Below, piece by piece: positions 10,601 through 21,075 of a DNA stretch of 64,000 nt. The notes under the pieces are model-generated. The model saw nothing but the letters and a program-made list of their open reading frames with translations, was not told the origin of the DNA and searched no databases. Both the position numbers and the translations under genes were made by a program. Numbering within the stretch: position 1 is the first letter of the stretch; each line of letters begins with the position of its first letter. Source of the DNA: Kryptolebias marmoratus (lineage: Eukaryota; Chordata; Actinopteri; Cyprinodontiformes; Rivulidae); assembly GCF_001649575.2 (NCBI RefSeq), contig NC_051431.1:2010048-2074047 (forward strand), read 5' to 3'.

Positions 10601-12917
10601 CTCGGTCAGATTAACTGCAGTCTGTGGGAGTTTACAGTCAAGCCCTTCTCATTTAATCTCCAGTGGATGTTTGAGAAAAAGGCGTTGCCTCATTAAGGAA
10701 CCAGACGCTCGTATCAGTACTCTTTACTCAGCTCAAGTCTAACAACAAAACTTTTAATCCTGGCTCTCTGATGAAGAAGAGGTAGAGCTCAAACTTCACT
10801 AAGAAGTTCTCTTTAACACGTCAAAGCATCCAGATGGTAAATACTGAATGCTTTCTTACGATTTTCTACAAGTAAAACAACCTGGGAAAAAAAAAAATCA
10901 CCCAAAGGCTTCTATATGCAGCCATTTAAGAGGGAAAAATAACCCGTCAGTCTGTAACCGTTCGTCTTCCTCTCCTTTTCCTGCCAGTCGGAGTGAAGCA
11001 GAGAACAAACCTGTGTTTGTGGAGAATAACGAGCTGAAGAGTGGTAATGAGGTGGTGTTATTTGCGCCGCACTGAGGTGAGAATCTCAGTTGTTTCTCTG
11101 CAGAACGTCTTCATTCTCACCTCAGCTGTGAGAAGCATCACGTCGCAGCCCGTCAGGGTCGAGGGGTCGGGACCGCAGGAAATGTCTGCATCTTCTCTGG
11201 AAATTAAAGTAAAAGTAAAGTAAAAATGTATTTGTATAGCACATTTCAGCAGCAAGGCATTCAAAGTGCTTTACATAATAAAAACATCAGTAAGATTACA
11301 TGACAATCATAAAAAAAAATCATAAAAATGATAATCATAAGGTCAATATGTATTAAGATAATAAAGTCCAATCTTCCATGTGGCCCTTTTCAGGTTGCAC
11401 TGGCATGACAGATATTTAATGCTGAGTCAGCATTCGCGCTTCAGTTTTCCTGTTTTTTTATTTATCTGTTTGTGTTTCTTCAGTCCAGCTACATCTGCAG
11501 ACTTTGTTTTAATTCGGCTGTTCATATAACAAAACGATCAGCTCAATCAGAAGCATGTGAAGCCGTGTTCACACACTCTGAGTTAATGTCAGGTTTGAAC
11601 TGTTTTTACGTTTTAAACTCGAGGAAATAATCACAAATACTATCAGGTGATTTGGCAATAAAACTTCAACATAACCTCATTCTCTTCTAATATTAAAGAT
11701 GTTATAGTGTTTTTAGTTTTCCTCATTTTTAGCTTCTAAGTTTGACCTTTAAGAGTTGAAATGACTTTAAATATCTGACTGAACTTTAAGGTTTTAAATC
11801 TTGTGAAAAGTCAGAATAAATGAGTTTTATGTAATGAAGGTTGTGACCTGAAACATTTAACAATGACTTGTTAGCGGTCATGTGCTGAAAGGACTTAAAG
11901 TGCTGTTTCAGGATTCTTCTGCAGAGCTGCGTTCCTGCTCACGTTGCTGAAGAGCAAATATTTTAGGAAGGTGGTTTTGGAGTTTGAACAGTCAAAGTCC
12001 TTGAACTCATCAGCAGAAATTTGTACAAGTTCAGTAAAACGGGTCAGACTAATTCTTTAGAAGCAGGAGATTAAAGTGACGTTTGGTGCCGTAAGGTCCG
12101 ACGGTGTCTCCTTTCACCCCCCGCTGGACGTCTGTCCCAGAAACAGAACGGCAGCGAGGAGGCCTCTGTAATCGGACCCAGTTTTCCATCAACAGCCTCC
12201 GATTGTCCCGGTTCTGAACTCTGCAGATTTCTGGGCTACTTCAGTGAAACCAGAGAGGAAAGCAGAGTTTTCCTTTCAGGCAAACATAAGAATCAGAGCA
12301 TAAATTAAAGGCCTGGCATTTCCTAAAGGAATGCATGTCGCCCGCCAAAGTTTGAACCATTTTGGGTCAAACCTTGGAAATAACTTTATGACGCTCAGAG
12401 GATGAGTGGCTGGCTTATTGCCTTTTTTTACAGGTCATTTTGCTGCAGACTTGATGGCCCTTCTCTGCTGCTTCTACTTCTTAGCTGGATATTAAACTTC
12501 CATCAGCTGTTTGCTGCATGTTGATAATTCTTTGAAGTCGTTAATAAAAGTAGGCCGTTAAGAACTGGAAGTCCACAATTTGAGGAAGAAAAAATCTTTT
12601 TCTTCTAGTTTCTGAAATATTTCTGGGTCCAGAAATCCTTCTTTGTGACCCGTATGTCTGCCTTCCCTCCAGTCTACCTGTTCATGGGTCTGATGATGAT
12701 GTACCTCCTGCTGCGCTCCTTCCACAAGATGGCCGACCTGCATGGCCTGACCACCTTCCTGCAGCTGCCGCGCTGCGAGGACTCCGTGCTGGAGGAGGAC
12801 CGGGAGACCATCATGGATTCTGACCCGACGCCTCCTCCTTACCTGAAAGACAAAGATGCCAGCAAACCCCTGGGCCCGGGATCCTTTCCGTCTTACAACT
12901 CCATCAACAAAAGCTGA
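5996..12917 (+). CDS. kcnk6: Two-pore-domain K+ channel KCNK6 (TWIK-2), complete, 317 aa
   Basis: Coding exons are 5996-6311, 10156-10548 and 12673-12917, all with GT..AG junctions and frame kept. The product is a K2P background potassium channel of endolysosomal and plasma membranes that works as a dimer. M1 spans about residues 8-30. The extracellular cap carries Cys56, at the place of the family's cap cysteine, and possible N-glycosylation at Asn53 and Asn82. The first selectivity filter is TTVGYG (103-108), M2 is about 118-140, M3 about 167-190, the second filter is TIGLGD (211-216) and M4 is about 237-253. The tail ends SYNSINKS. Human KCNK6 is 313 aa, has the same TIGLGD second filter and a similar DLHGLT segment after M4. 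I chose Met at 5996 because it directly precedes M1; an in-frame Met at 5921 would add 25 residues without family support. The closest alternatives are kcnk1 and kcnk7, but the LGLGD-like second filter context and tail fit kcnk6 best. Confidence 0.93.
7567..7606 (+). repeat. (GT)20 microsatellite
   Basis: Twenty uninterrupted GT units inside kcnk6 intron 1. Likely length-polymorphic. Confidence 0.97.
9490..9800 (+). repeat. Dispersed repeat family A copy
   Basis: Shows GAATGCATATCGCCTGCCA near 9523, a block reading GCAGCCATCTTGAGTTGGGT, and GAGATATTTTGCTAACAGA near the right end. Same order and orientation as the copy near 3.8 kb. Confidence 0.65.
11205..11345. repeat. Short dispersed repeat, SINE-like or 3'-end-derived
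   Basis: Contains TGTATTTGTATAGCACATTT and AAAGTGCTTTACATAATAA, wording typical of very abundant short teleost repeats, and ends in A-rich sequence. The class is not certain from sequence alone. Confidence 0.5.
11419..11560 (-). repeat. Family B element, terminal fragment with Maf-site palindrome
   Basis: Begins with the 15-base palindrome ATGCTGAGTCAGCAT (11419-11433), followed by sequence shared with the copies at 30393 and 62490, including CTGCAGACTTTGTTTTAAT and CAGCTCAATCAG. The tandem-array part is missing here. Confidence 0.6.
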
Positions 12918-13695
12918 GCCGTGGAGAGGCGGCGGCGGTGGCGAAGGAAACAAACGTTCTACCTCTGGAGATCCCTCAGTCTGTAAGCCGTGATTAAACA
13001 CCAGGATCTGAACTTCTCATTCTTTTTATTTCACAAAACATCCTGGAAAGAAGGGAGGACATTTGTCTAAACAGACTTCACGCCAACATTTGATAAATAG
13101 TTGGGTTTTCTGTTTCACTTCATATTTTGTTCCACAAGTTTGGGTTTCTAAAACTAACAAGTATTGTTCTTTTAGCTGACGTAGTTTTATGCGTGTGGAT
13201 AGTTCGTGTCCATCATGTTTAAAAGCCTTTACTTGCTTTTGGGCGACTTTAATACAAATATGTGAAAACGACTCAGTTTTAAACCCACAGTTTCAAACAA
13301 TAAGGCGTCAACTGGAATGTGCTTCTCACTGATTTCCTGTTTTAAAGAAGAAAAGTCTAAAATCCTCAGCGTGGTGGTGCTGCCCCCTGGTGTCCAAATG
13401 TGATCATTACAGCTTCAAACTGGCAACAAACGGGTGAAAGTTTCAATAAAAAGAGTGAAGGAAGGATAAAAAAGATAAAATAAGAAGGGTTAAGTTACAG
13501 GTTTAATCTGATTTACTAGGAAATGTATCCTGCTGTGGGGTCAGAAAAACACTTGAAATGCACTTTAACAGTCAAATTAATACTTTAATGTTGCCAAATA
13601 AATTTGATCATGTAAAAAAAACATCTTTGTTGTGTTCGTCATGTATTTGTAACTGTAATTTAACATGTATTTACACCTGACAATCTTATATATTA

Positions 13696-13701
13696 AATAA
13701 A
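13696..13701 (+). terminator. Candidate kcnk6 poly(A) signal AATAAA
   Basis: AATAAA lies 780 bases after the kcnk6 stop codon and is followed by a T- and GT-containing stretch (GTTTTTCTTGATAAGTTTG). Earlier AATAAA-type hexamers near 13445 and 13599 are alternatives. This implies a 3' UTR of 0.5-0.8 kb. Confidence 0.5.
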
Positions 13702-13879
13702 GCTGTTTTTCTTGATAAGTTTGCTCTCTTTAATGTTTTTAGAAATGTTTGCAACAATGAAATTTCCAACTTTTTGTGCGGAATTAAAATCAGTCAGACT
13801 GGGTTGTAGATTTAAGACTGAAATGTTTTGATTTTTAATCTGTTTAAAAAGCAAAACACCCTATTTATGGTATGTTGTC

Positions 13880-14330
13880 TAAACTTGTAGTTTTGTGTGG
13901 AACTCTAAAGGTAAATAACCATAAGTAAAAAAACAAAAAAAAAAAGTGGAATTTACAGGAAAACACCAGCTGTCAACAGAAAAAAACATAAATGACTCAG
14001 TTTGTCATGTTTCTTTAAAACTAAGTTTCACAGCTGAGAACTCTGTTTACTGTAAATTATTGTGAGGAAAAAATAACAGAAAATGCCATAAATTTAAGAA
14101 CAATCTATGGAGCGATAAAACAAATTACGGTATTTAATTTAACATTTAAAGTAAAAAACCAGAAGCTGTTGTTGCCTGAATTATTACTGTATGAACAACA
14201 AAGACAACGTGCAGTAAAAACAGATGAATTTAGGGTAAAATACCAGCAGCTGCGGTCGTCTTTTTAGATTTTACAGTGAAGTTTTATTTACAAAACAAAC
14301 AAACTGTTAAATTTACATAAGTTTAAAGTT
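13880..14330. repeat. Degenerate TTTACAGTAAAA-type dispersed repeat
   Basis: Repeated variants of short words such as GGTAAAATACCAGCAGCTG, AATTACGGTATTTAA and TTTACAGTGAAG occur over about 450 bases. This is a recognisable teleost non-autonomous repeat with internal short-period repetition. No coding potential. Confidence 0.5.
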
Positions 14331-14770
14331 AACCACACCCTATAAAAACAAGTGTACTTCTTCTTTATCTATATTTAACTGTGAGGCTCTTTTATAGCTG
14401 CTGATCTTTGCAGGATGGAGCTTTGTCACAGAAAAATCTTTTATTTTGAAAAATGACAGATCATCAAACTGACATTCAACATCGTCACCAAACCTTCAGA
14501 ACCTCCATCTCCTCTCCGTTTGCTGACACGTCGTCAGAAATTTAATTTAATTAATTACCAACCCTTACTCCTCTCCCTCACACCGCACACCCTTTAATTA
14601 AAGAGTAATTATCTTACCTTTAAACATCAGACTTAATTCCTTCTTCACTTGGTAATTTTCCCATTTGTGTTGAAACAATTTAATTCACGCACCCCTTTAA
14701 AACCCATAAGCTACCCGCAGTAATCTGTGTAAAATAAAAACAATAAGACACACGGTTCCCTTCTCGTGTT

Positions 14771-17017
14771 TTTATTAAAAACATCCAAAAAAGGTGAACG
14801 TATTCTTAAAAAATTACAAAATATAAAAGCAAAGTGTGAGGGCATTCTGCTCTCCATTCCAACACATTTCTATAAAAGGAAATAAAATAACTGCCGTGAC
14901 GGTATATTCATACACCTTTAGTGATTTGTCCGTGTGGTGTGACATTAAATAAAACATAAATAGTTTGAGGCCTCAGGACAGCGGTTTAGCCTCTGCGTAG
15001 AAAGCAACTTTCATCCTTAAACTGGAAGAGATTTTACAAATAAAACCTCCGGTTGTGCTTTCTCAAACATCTCATTACGTGTTTAAATGCTCATCGACGG
15101 CTGGCAAAGTTACAGGAAATCATAAAAATAATGAAATGCTAAACAATAACAGCACAGAAGTGTTTAAAAGAACATTTTCCTGCTTAATAAACACAAAACA
15201 TCCTCGAGACTGAAACTTACAAATGCATATTATTTGCAAAAGTGCAATAATTCAAATGTAAACCACAAAAAAATAAAATAAAACAAGCAGAAACTTCCAG
15301 GACTGAACGGTTTGCAGATTTATCAGCCAATGTGGCTAAAAGCCGACCAATCAAAACTGCTTAAAAGTATTCAATGCAAAGGATAAAATCCTGAGCTCCA
15401 CGAACGGTGCAGTTTCAAGAGTTTACTCCGGTCTTTTTCCAGATACATCAATGTGTCTGTCTGAAATGCAGGTCCCCAGTCAACGTCAACAAATCAGCAT
15501 AAATAATCCATTAATACTGTCGAACTTCTTGATCCTAAATGGCTCTTCCTCGGACGCCGTCGTCCTATTTTCAGTCACTTCGGCTGTTTCTGCGGCGTTC
15601 ACAAATCATAATTTATCAACACGGAAATAAAAATGTGCAGATTTCTTTCTCTTTTTTTTGGACCCATCTTCATGACTTTGCAATGAATACCTTTAAGGTC
15701 GACAGCAGAAGCTGCGCCACCAGCACCACGATGACTCTCTAATTAAAAACGAGATTTTAAAGAGCAGAACGACTAAACATCTTCAGTATGAGGAAAAACA
15801 TCTTCAGGAGAACTTTCAGCCCTGATGTGGTTTGGCAACAATATACTGAGGAATACATTATTATTCTACACCTGACAGAAATACAGTTTCAATGATATTT
15901 TCTTTGTTCAGATTAAAGTTCAGTCCTTCCTGGGAGAAACACTGACATGAGGTTACTGGATTTCTTCACAGAAGATCTGACCTGTAATATTAGTGTTTTA
16001 GCTGTTTTCTTCTCTTCAGCAGCCAAATCACACGCTTACGTCCCACGTTTTAATCTGTTCGAACAGATTCTCACGCTGCTGTCGGCTCGAGCGCAGGAAT
16101 GAACGCCGGTGAGCGACCGGCGCCATCTAATGTTGCTTTCCAAAGTCTGTCCCTGCAGCTCACCCAGCAGGGAACGCCTCAGTCGCTGCACGAGTCATGC
16201 AGGTGGAACCGAGCCCTGGTTCCGTTTCGCTGAGTCACACTTTAAACTGTGATAAAACGCTGATCGGCTCATGAGTCACTGCTTAGCAATGAAAACAAAA
16301 AAGGCAGTTTTTCTGCTTGCACAGTTTTGACTGTGACTCCACTTTCAGTTCAGCAACAAAACAAAAATAAACGAGGTAAAAACATTAAAAAAAGTGTATC
16401 TACAGGTTAAAAGGTGTGCGTTTTAGTCGACAGTTGAGCTTAAATAGAAACTTTTAAACTCTTGAATGAGTCGAACATTTCCTGTTACTTCAAGAGTTTA
16501 TAAGAACAAAGCTCAAGTTTGGGTTTGTTTTTATCTTTATGAACACGAAAGGAAATTCTTTTATAGGACAACCATTATTCTACGTCACAGTCAACAGCTC
16601 CAATAAACGAAGAGATAAAGAGTTCATACAGACCTTATTAAAATAACTGAAAGAACGCAGGAGCAACTAAATATCCTGCTGTTTATATTCATGAAGATAA
16701 AAACACAAATGCAAACTTTCTTTTTATAAAAATATAAATTCTTTGTTGTAACGTTTTAAGCTTTATTCTCACAGAGAAAATGGACACGAAGTCTGTAACT
16801 CATTCAAGAGTTTACTAATTTATATTTCTGCATACCTGTCAACTAATATGCACACCTTTTTACCCGAGTATACAAACCTTTAATTTTCTATCAACTTCTG
16901 CTCTCCATCCTAAAGCTCCCCTTTTGTCTTCGACATCAACCTTTTCTATATTTCAAGGACATTCTTACTACCTTCTAAATACCATAATGTGCTACTATAT
17001 ATATATATATGAAGCTA
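14771..17017 (-). other. Probable 3' UTR of sertad3
   Basis: The 2.2 kb after the sertad3 stop codon (on the minus strand) is AT-rich, without repeats of families A or B and without a gene. It ends at a minus-strand AATAAA (TTTATT at 14771-14776 on the plus strand), about 1.1 kb from the convergent kcnk6 poly(A) signal. SERTA-family genes often have long AU-rich 3' UTRs. A short AT dinucleotide run lies at 16995-17010. Extent is inferred. Confidence 0.45.
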
Positions 17018-18025
17018 TCAGGACTCCACTAAGATCTCCATCAGCTGTTCCAACTCAAGTCCTTCCCTGACTTGATTCTGACCAGAGAAAGAAGCAGATC
17101 CTGCTGAATTCAGCGGCGAGGAGGAAGACAGAGGACTGAAGGAGGAGAACGAAGGCAGGTACTTCAGATTGGGGTTGAGCGAAAAGGAAAACGGGTGTGA
17201 GGAGGCGGCGGATTGAGACAGAGGCGGAAGGCAGCGAATGAGATCATCCGCAGCCGAGAATCCGCCTCCGTTCCTCCGGAGCCCGAGCACCCCCATGTCC
17301 CGCTCCAGCTGGGACGTGTCTATATCCTGGAACAGATCCTCCATTATGACATCGTCCATGTGGCTGCTCCTCGTCGCCTCAGTGCTGCCCTCCCGCACCT
17401 TGCCCCCTGCTTGCTGATCCCAATTAACGCCGTAATCTCTGATTTCCTGTTTTGTCAACACTACGCTTCCTTCAGATGGCCCCGACAGGTTCTCCAAGGC
17501 CCTGAGAGGTGTCCGCTGAGCTGCCTGAGAGCTGCCATCGATAGTAGAGTCCAGTGCAGTCAGAATGGATGAAATTGCAGCCGAAAGGGACAAATCAGAA
17601 TCCGTGGACATGGATCCCCAGTCCTCATCGTCCTCTTCTGATGGGGCTTTTGATTCACTCGCGTGGCAGCTGGTTAAAGATCTGCTTCCAGCGTTATGCG
17701 GAAAGTAATTTAAAAAAGCAGGACCCGTGCAGACATCATCAACCGGCACCGCCTCCTGCGGCGTAAACGGAGAGCTGCACGAAGGCTGCGACGCCTCCCT
17801 GTCCGGAGGGGGCGCCCCGCACGTTTCCAGGCTGATCTGTCGCAGGGTGTTAGCTATCAGGACGGACCGCCGCAGGCTGGGCTCTGGTAGCTCCTGGCTC
17901 CGCTGGTACTTGTTCAGCGACACGGAGAAGACAAACTGCCGCTGGCTCTCCCAGAGGGGGCCGGTCCGGTCTGAGACCTCCTCATCGTCCTGGGGGAGTT
18001 TACGTTTCTGCCCCTTCAGAATCAT
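17018..18025 (-). CDS. sertad3: SERTA domain-containing protein 3, complete, 335 aa
   Basis: A single uninterrupted coding exon, as is usual for SERTAD genes. The product is a nuclear transcriptional coregulator of the TRIP-Br family, which acts on E2F/DP-dependent transcription and the cell cycle. It has the family's N-terminal GxKRK box (residues 5-9). The SERTA motif spans about 29-68 (VSLNKYQRSQ then EPSLRRSVLIANTLRQI). A middle block LSLSAAISSILTALDS resembles human SERTAD3 more than SERTAD1 or SERTAD2. An acidic block DLFQDIDTS follows, and the C-terminus LEQLMEILVES matches the family's LDHIMEVLVGS-type ending. Human SERTAD3 is only 196 aa; the extra length here is Ser- and Pro-rich linker. 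A splice acceptor (CCTCCGCAG) lies 7 bases upstream of the ATG, so the 5' UTR is split. SERTAD1 or a fish-specific paralogue is the alternative; the neighbour blvrb supports sertad3. Confidence 0.88.
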   Translation of the reverse strand: MILKGQKRKLPQDDEEVSDRTGPLWESQRQFVFSVSLNKYQRSQELPEPSLRRSVLIANTLRQISLETCGAPPPDREASQPSCSSPFTPQEAVPVDDVCTGPAFLNYFPHNAGSRSLTSCHASESKAPSEEDDEDWGSMSTDSDLSLSAAISSILTALDSTIDGSSQAAQRTPLRALENLSGPSEGSVVLTKQEIRDYGVNWDQQAGGKVREGSTEATRSSHMDDVIMEDLFQDIDTSQLERDMGVLGLRRNGGGFSAADDLIRCLPPLSQSAASSHPFSFSLNPNLKYLPSFSSFSPLSSSSPLNSAGSASFSGQNQVREGLELEQLMEILVES

Positions 18026-18032
18026 GTTGAAT

Positions 18033-19390
18033 CTGCGGAGGAAGGCACAACCTGGTTAGTTTATTGGTCTTAAATACGATGCTGATTCCATTAGCTTTTC
18101 TGTGACGTTTTCAATGTTATGTTAGCAGCACATTGTTTATTTGTTGTGTTAGCAAAATATCTGATAAACCACTGGACTGGTTGTACATCCACAACTTAAC
18201 CTTTGGAGTCAATACAACACATAACATAAAAATGCTGTATAAGTCATATTTACAGATATCCAGCCGAAAATTGACGCAGTAGTAGCCGAGAGTGGTTCTC
18301 AAATCATACTCCGAGTGCTAACAAAGATGTCACAATGCTGGATAAGAACTTTTATAACTTTATAAACAAAACCAAAACGGCTTTAAGCATCTTTTCTCAT
18401 CCAAAGGCAGCGGGTAAAATGCATTACTTCAAGGAACAGGCCTTTAATTAAATATTAATACATAAATTGAAGTGTTTCCACTGATTAGTCAGCACTTTGA
18501 TGAGAAACAAACTGCTCTGACTTTCTTTTTAAAGTAATTTATGAAAGACTTTTAGCTAATGAAGATTCCCACATTGTTTTATTGCTTTTATTTTTTAAGT
18601 AAACTTTGTTACTACTGTGTAAAGACTTTAAATGAATTAAATTTTACGGTTTAAAATACGTAAATACAACTAAAGTCTCATATCTGCCACAAAAACACAA
18701 CAAATGAATTAAAAAGTCCAGTTAAATGAACTTTTTCCTGTAAAACGTTCAAAGATTTGAGCCAATAGTCACATTTTTACCATAGGATTGCTTGAATTTA
18801 AAACAAATAACAGCTTTATTCATAACTATACTCAGCTGTGTCATTTATAGAGTTTTTTTTTTGTTAAAAAACACCGCTGAACCAGGCGGGGAGCTGACTG
18901 AAATGTGATGGGGGGTCGTAACGTCAGCCTCGTCGTCTGGGAGGGAAAACAGAAAAACTCGACCCAGGCCGCTAAAAAATCCTAACCACGACTCACAGTT
19001 ACATTAAGTAACTTGACTAATATCATCAAAAGACATATATTAAACAACCAACTAAGCAGGGCTTTAAATTGAACTCGTTTTTTAAAGTTATCGGACCGAA
19101 CCGACCTGTTGCGTCTGCCCCCGGCTCTGCTTCTCCACGCTGAGTTTCGTCGCTACCGCCGGGTTGAAACGTGTCGTTTCCCCCGATTCTTCGTCACCAA
19201 AAAAACACCGAAATTCAAAAGTCACGAGTTTTCCTTGAAGCCAGTCGGGATCGAATCATCGATTAAAAGTGCGGTTTGATTAAACAAAAAAATGCGGTTT
19301 AAACGTAACCGAGTTAAAACTTTGTGCGGCTAACGCATCTGGCTCCCGCCCGTGATTTGAGTTTCACGTCAGTAGGTTCACAGTTTGGGG
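18033..19390 (-). other. sertad3 5' intron and likely non-coding first exon
   Basis: The acceptor at 18033-18035 shows that an upstream non-coding exon exists. The sequence between about 18.9 and 19.4 kb has many CpGs compared with its AT-rich surroundings and lies just inside the promoter motifs at 19404-19435, so the first exon is probably there. A possible donor is the minus-strand CAACAG|GTCGGT near 19105, but it is weak. Another good minus-strand donor, TTCAG|GTAATA near 19944, would indicate a more distal first exon. The rest of the intron is AT-rich with no recognised repeat. Confidence 0.4.
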
Positions 19391-19403
19391 CTGCGTGCCG
19401 AAA

Positions 19404-19435
19404 GGCATTCTGGGTAATGGAGTCCAATGACGTAA
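19404..19435. promoter_or_regulatory. Candidate sertad3 core promoter: ZNF143-like, CCAAT and CRE-like sites
   Basis: GGCATTCTGGGTAATGGAGT (19404-19423) closely resembles the ZNF143/THAP11 promoter element. It is followed immediately by CCAAT (19424-19428) and a CRE-like TGACGTAA (19428-19435). The three stacked motifs sit at the edge of a CpG-rich patch, about 1.4 kb upstream of the sertad3 coding exon. Their use as a promoter is inference from motif clustering and position. Confidence 0.5.
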
Positions 19436-20401
19436 CATTCCATTAGAGGGCTTTTTTCCATTGGGGTTTTTCTGTAACCAAACCGCTTTAAAACGTATTA
19501 ACAGCTACAAACCCCGCAGCTTTAACTTTATTAATATCAATATAATTAATAAAATAATAATTACATTGATTAACCACTGGTAACTGATCAGTATTACGTA
19601 ATTTGCATAACATCAAATCCTAAACGATTACATCACCTGCAAAAAAGTATTTCTATCTAAATGCTGCCTTTTCTCTTTAAACAAGTGAGTGTTTAAATTA
19701 GCGACATAAATGTGAGGCTTAGTCAACAAGTTTAAACCACGAACAGATCGATAAATGAAAACTGCGTGCAAAGACCTAAAATAGTGCACATTGTTCTGAC
19801 TGTTTCAGTATAGTTAAGAGATGGAAAGTTTATAAAGAAAGGAGCAGATGAACTCTCACACGTACACGTCAACGGGAGAGATAATTTTAACTTAATGGCA
19901 GTTGCCTCAACTGTTATCACAGGTACAGAAGGCGGTTATTACCTGAAAAAAGCAGCAACTTCGGAGACAGCGGTCAGTCAGAGCAGCTTCCACTTCCGTG
20001 ACACGACAATTAAAACTTCACTGTTTCCATTTTAAACCGAAAAACTCATTTTTTAAAAAGCTGCAATAAAATACCAGCGAGTCAGAAACCCAGCTCCAGC
20101 TCCTCCTCTGTCCTCTTCGGGGTGAGCATTGGACGGAAAGAAGGAAAAACATCAAGCTAACAAATACAACTTCCGGTTCCGGTTTCAGAATAAAAGTTGT
20201 ACGAAACAGCGCCGTATCATGTTGTGAAAAATGACATTTTTTACAATGTGAACAGTACTGTTCAGCATATAAAGTGCTTAATATTTGTTTATACCCAATT
20301 GGATTATTTAGCCCACCTATCAGTGCTATACTTTTATTTTTAAGCCAGAAATGACTTGCGCTTCTCCTTGAAGAGATGCAAAAACTACATATCATCTGTC
20401 A

Positions 20402-20452
<51 letters not shown>

Positions 20453-20764
20453 ATTACATCCTACTCTGTTTTATCTGCTTCAGAATAACTAAAGGTTTGT
20501 AATAATATTTTATAAACTATTTTTCATGTTTGTGGACACTTTTATGTGTTATCTTTTCACATCATGTTAAATTTATATAATTATCTTCATCAAGGATAGG
20601 TTCTGTTTTCGGTATCATCTGCCTGTGTACAAGATTACTCAAAACGCAAATTTTTTTCAGGAAATGTCAAATGTCAGCATTTAAATCTTTTCTTTTGCAA
20701 CATTTAACACTGACAAAAAAACAGTTTGCAACTCATGCACTTGACACAGCTTACATTAAATGTT
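19436..20764. other. Spacer between sertad3 and blvrb
   Basis: No gene seen. It contains a second moderately GC-rich patch at about 19930-20180, which could be an alternative distal first exon of sertad3. Near 20360 is a remnant resembling the family A core (CTTCTCCTTGAAGAGATGCA), directly followed by an AT repeat. Confidence 0.5.
20396..20456. repeat. AT-rich microsatellite
   Basis: TTTA units lead into more than 20 AT units with one interruption. Low-complexity, likely polymorphic. Confidence 0.95.
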
Positions 20765-20775
20765 TTTATTTTATT
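20765..20775 (-). terminator. Candidate blvrb poly(A) signals
   Basis: Two overlapping TTTATT hexamers on the plus strand (AATAAA on the minus strand) lie 300 bases downstream of the blvrb stop. They fit a short 3' UTR. Confidence 0.5.
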
Positions 20776-21075
20776 TCCAGAAAAAACAGTGTTTGATTGC
20801 AAGATTAAAAACTATTCAACTTATGTAAGGCAACATAAACAGCAATGCCAATGATTGGAGCTTCTCTAAAACAGGTCTTGAATGTGAGCAGAAAATAAAA
20901 AATAAAGATTAACAGGAGATAAATTCAAGCTGCTAATCATGAAAAGTAAGAATTTTGTTTAAAATTTACACACATACATAAAATATCAAAATCCTCTTTG
21001 TCTCTATGGTTTGGAGAAAACATTAAAAATGGCCCTTAAATCTTAGAAAGAGATTAAAGATGTGTGTTTTTAGGA

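Larger units (their letters stand above)
10549..12672 (+). other. kcnk6 intron 2 (contents)
   Basis: 2.1 kb intron. It contains a common fish dispersed repeat at about 11205-11345, a partial family B element starting with a perfect palindrome at 11419, and a partial family A element near 12310-12360. No gene seen. Confidence 0.65.

Noticed and set aside
12558..13001. 147-codon minus-strand open frame
   Set aside because: Shadow of kcnk6 exon 3 and its 3' UTR; no recognisable protein features.
17213..18059. Three plus-strand open frames of 70-119 codons
   Set aside because: All lie antisense within sertad3 and its splice acceptor, and have low-complexity composition.
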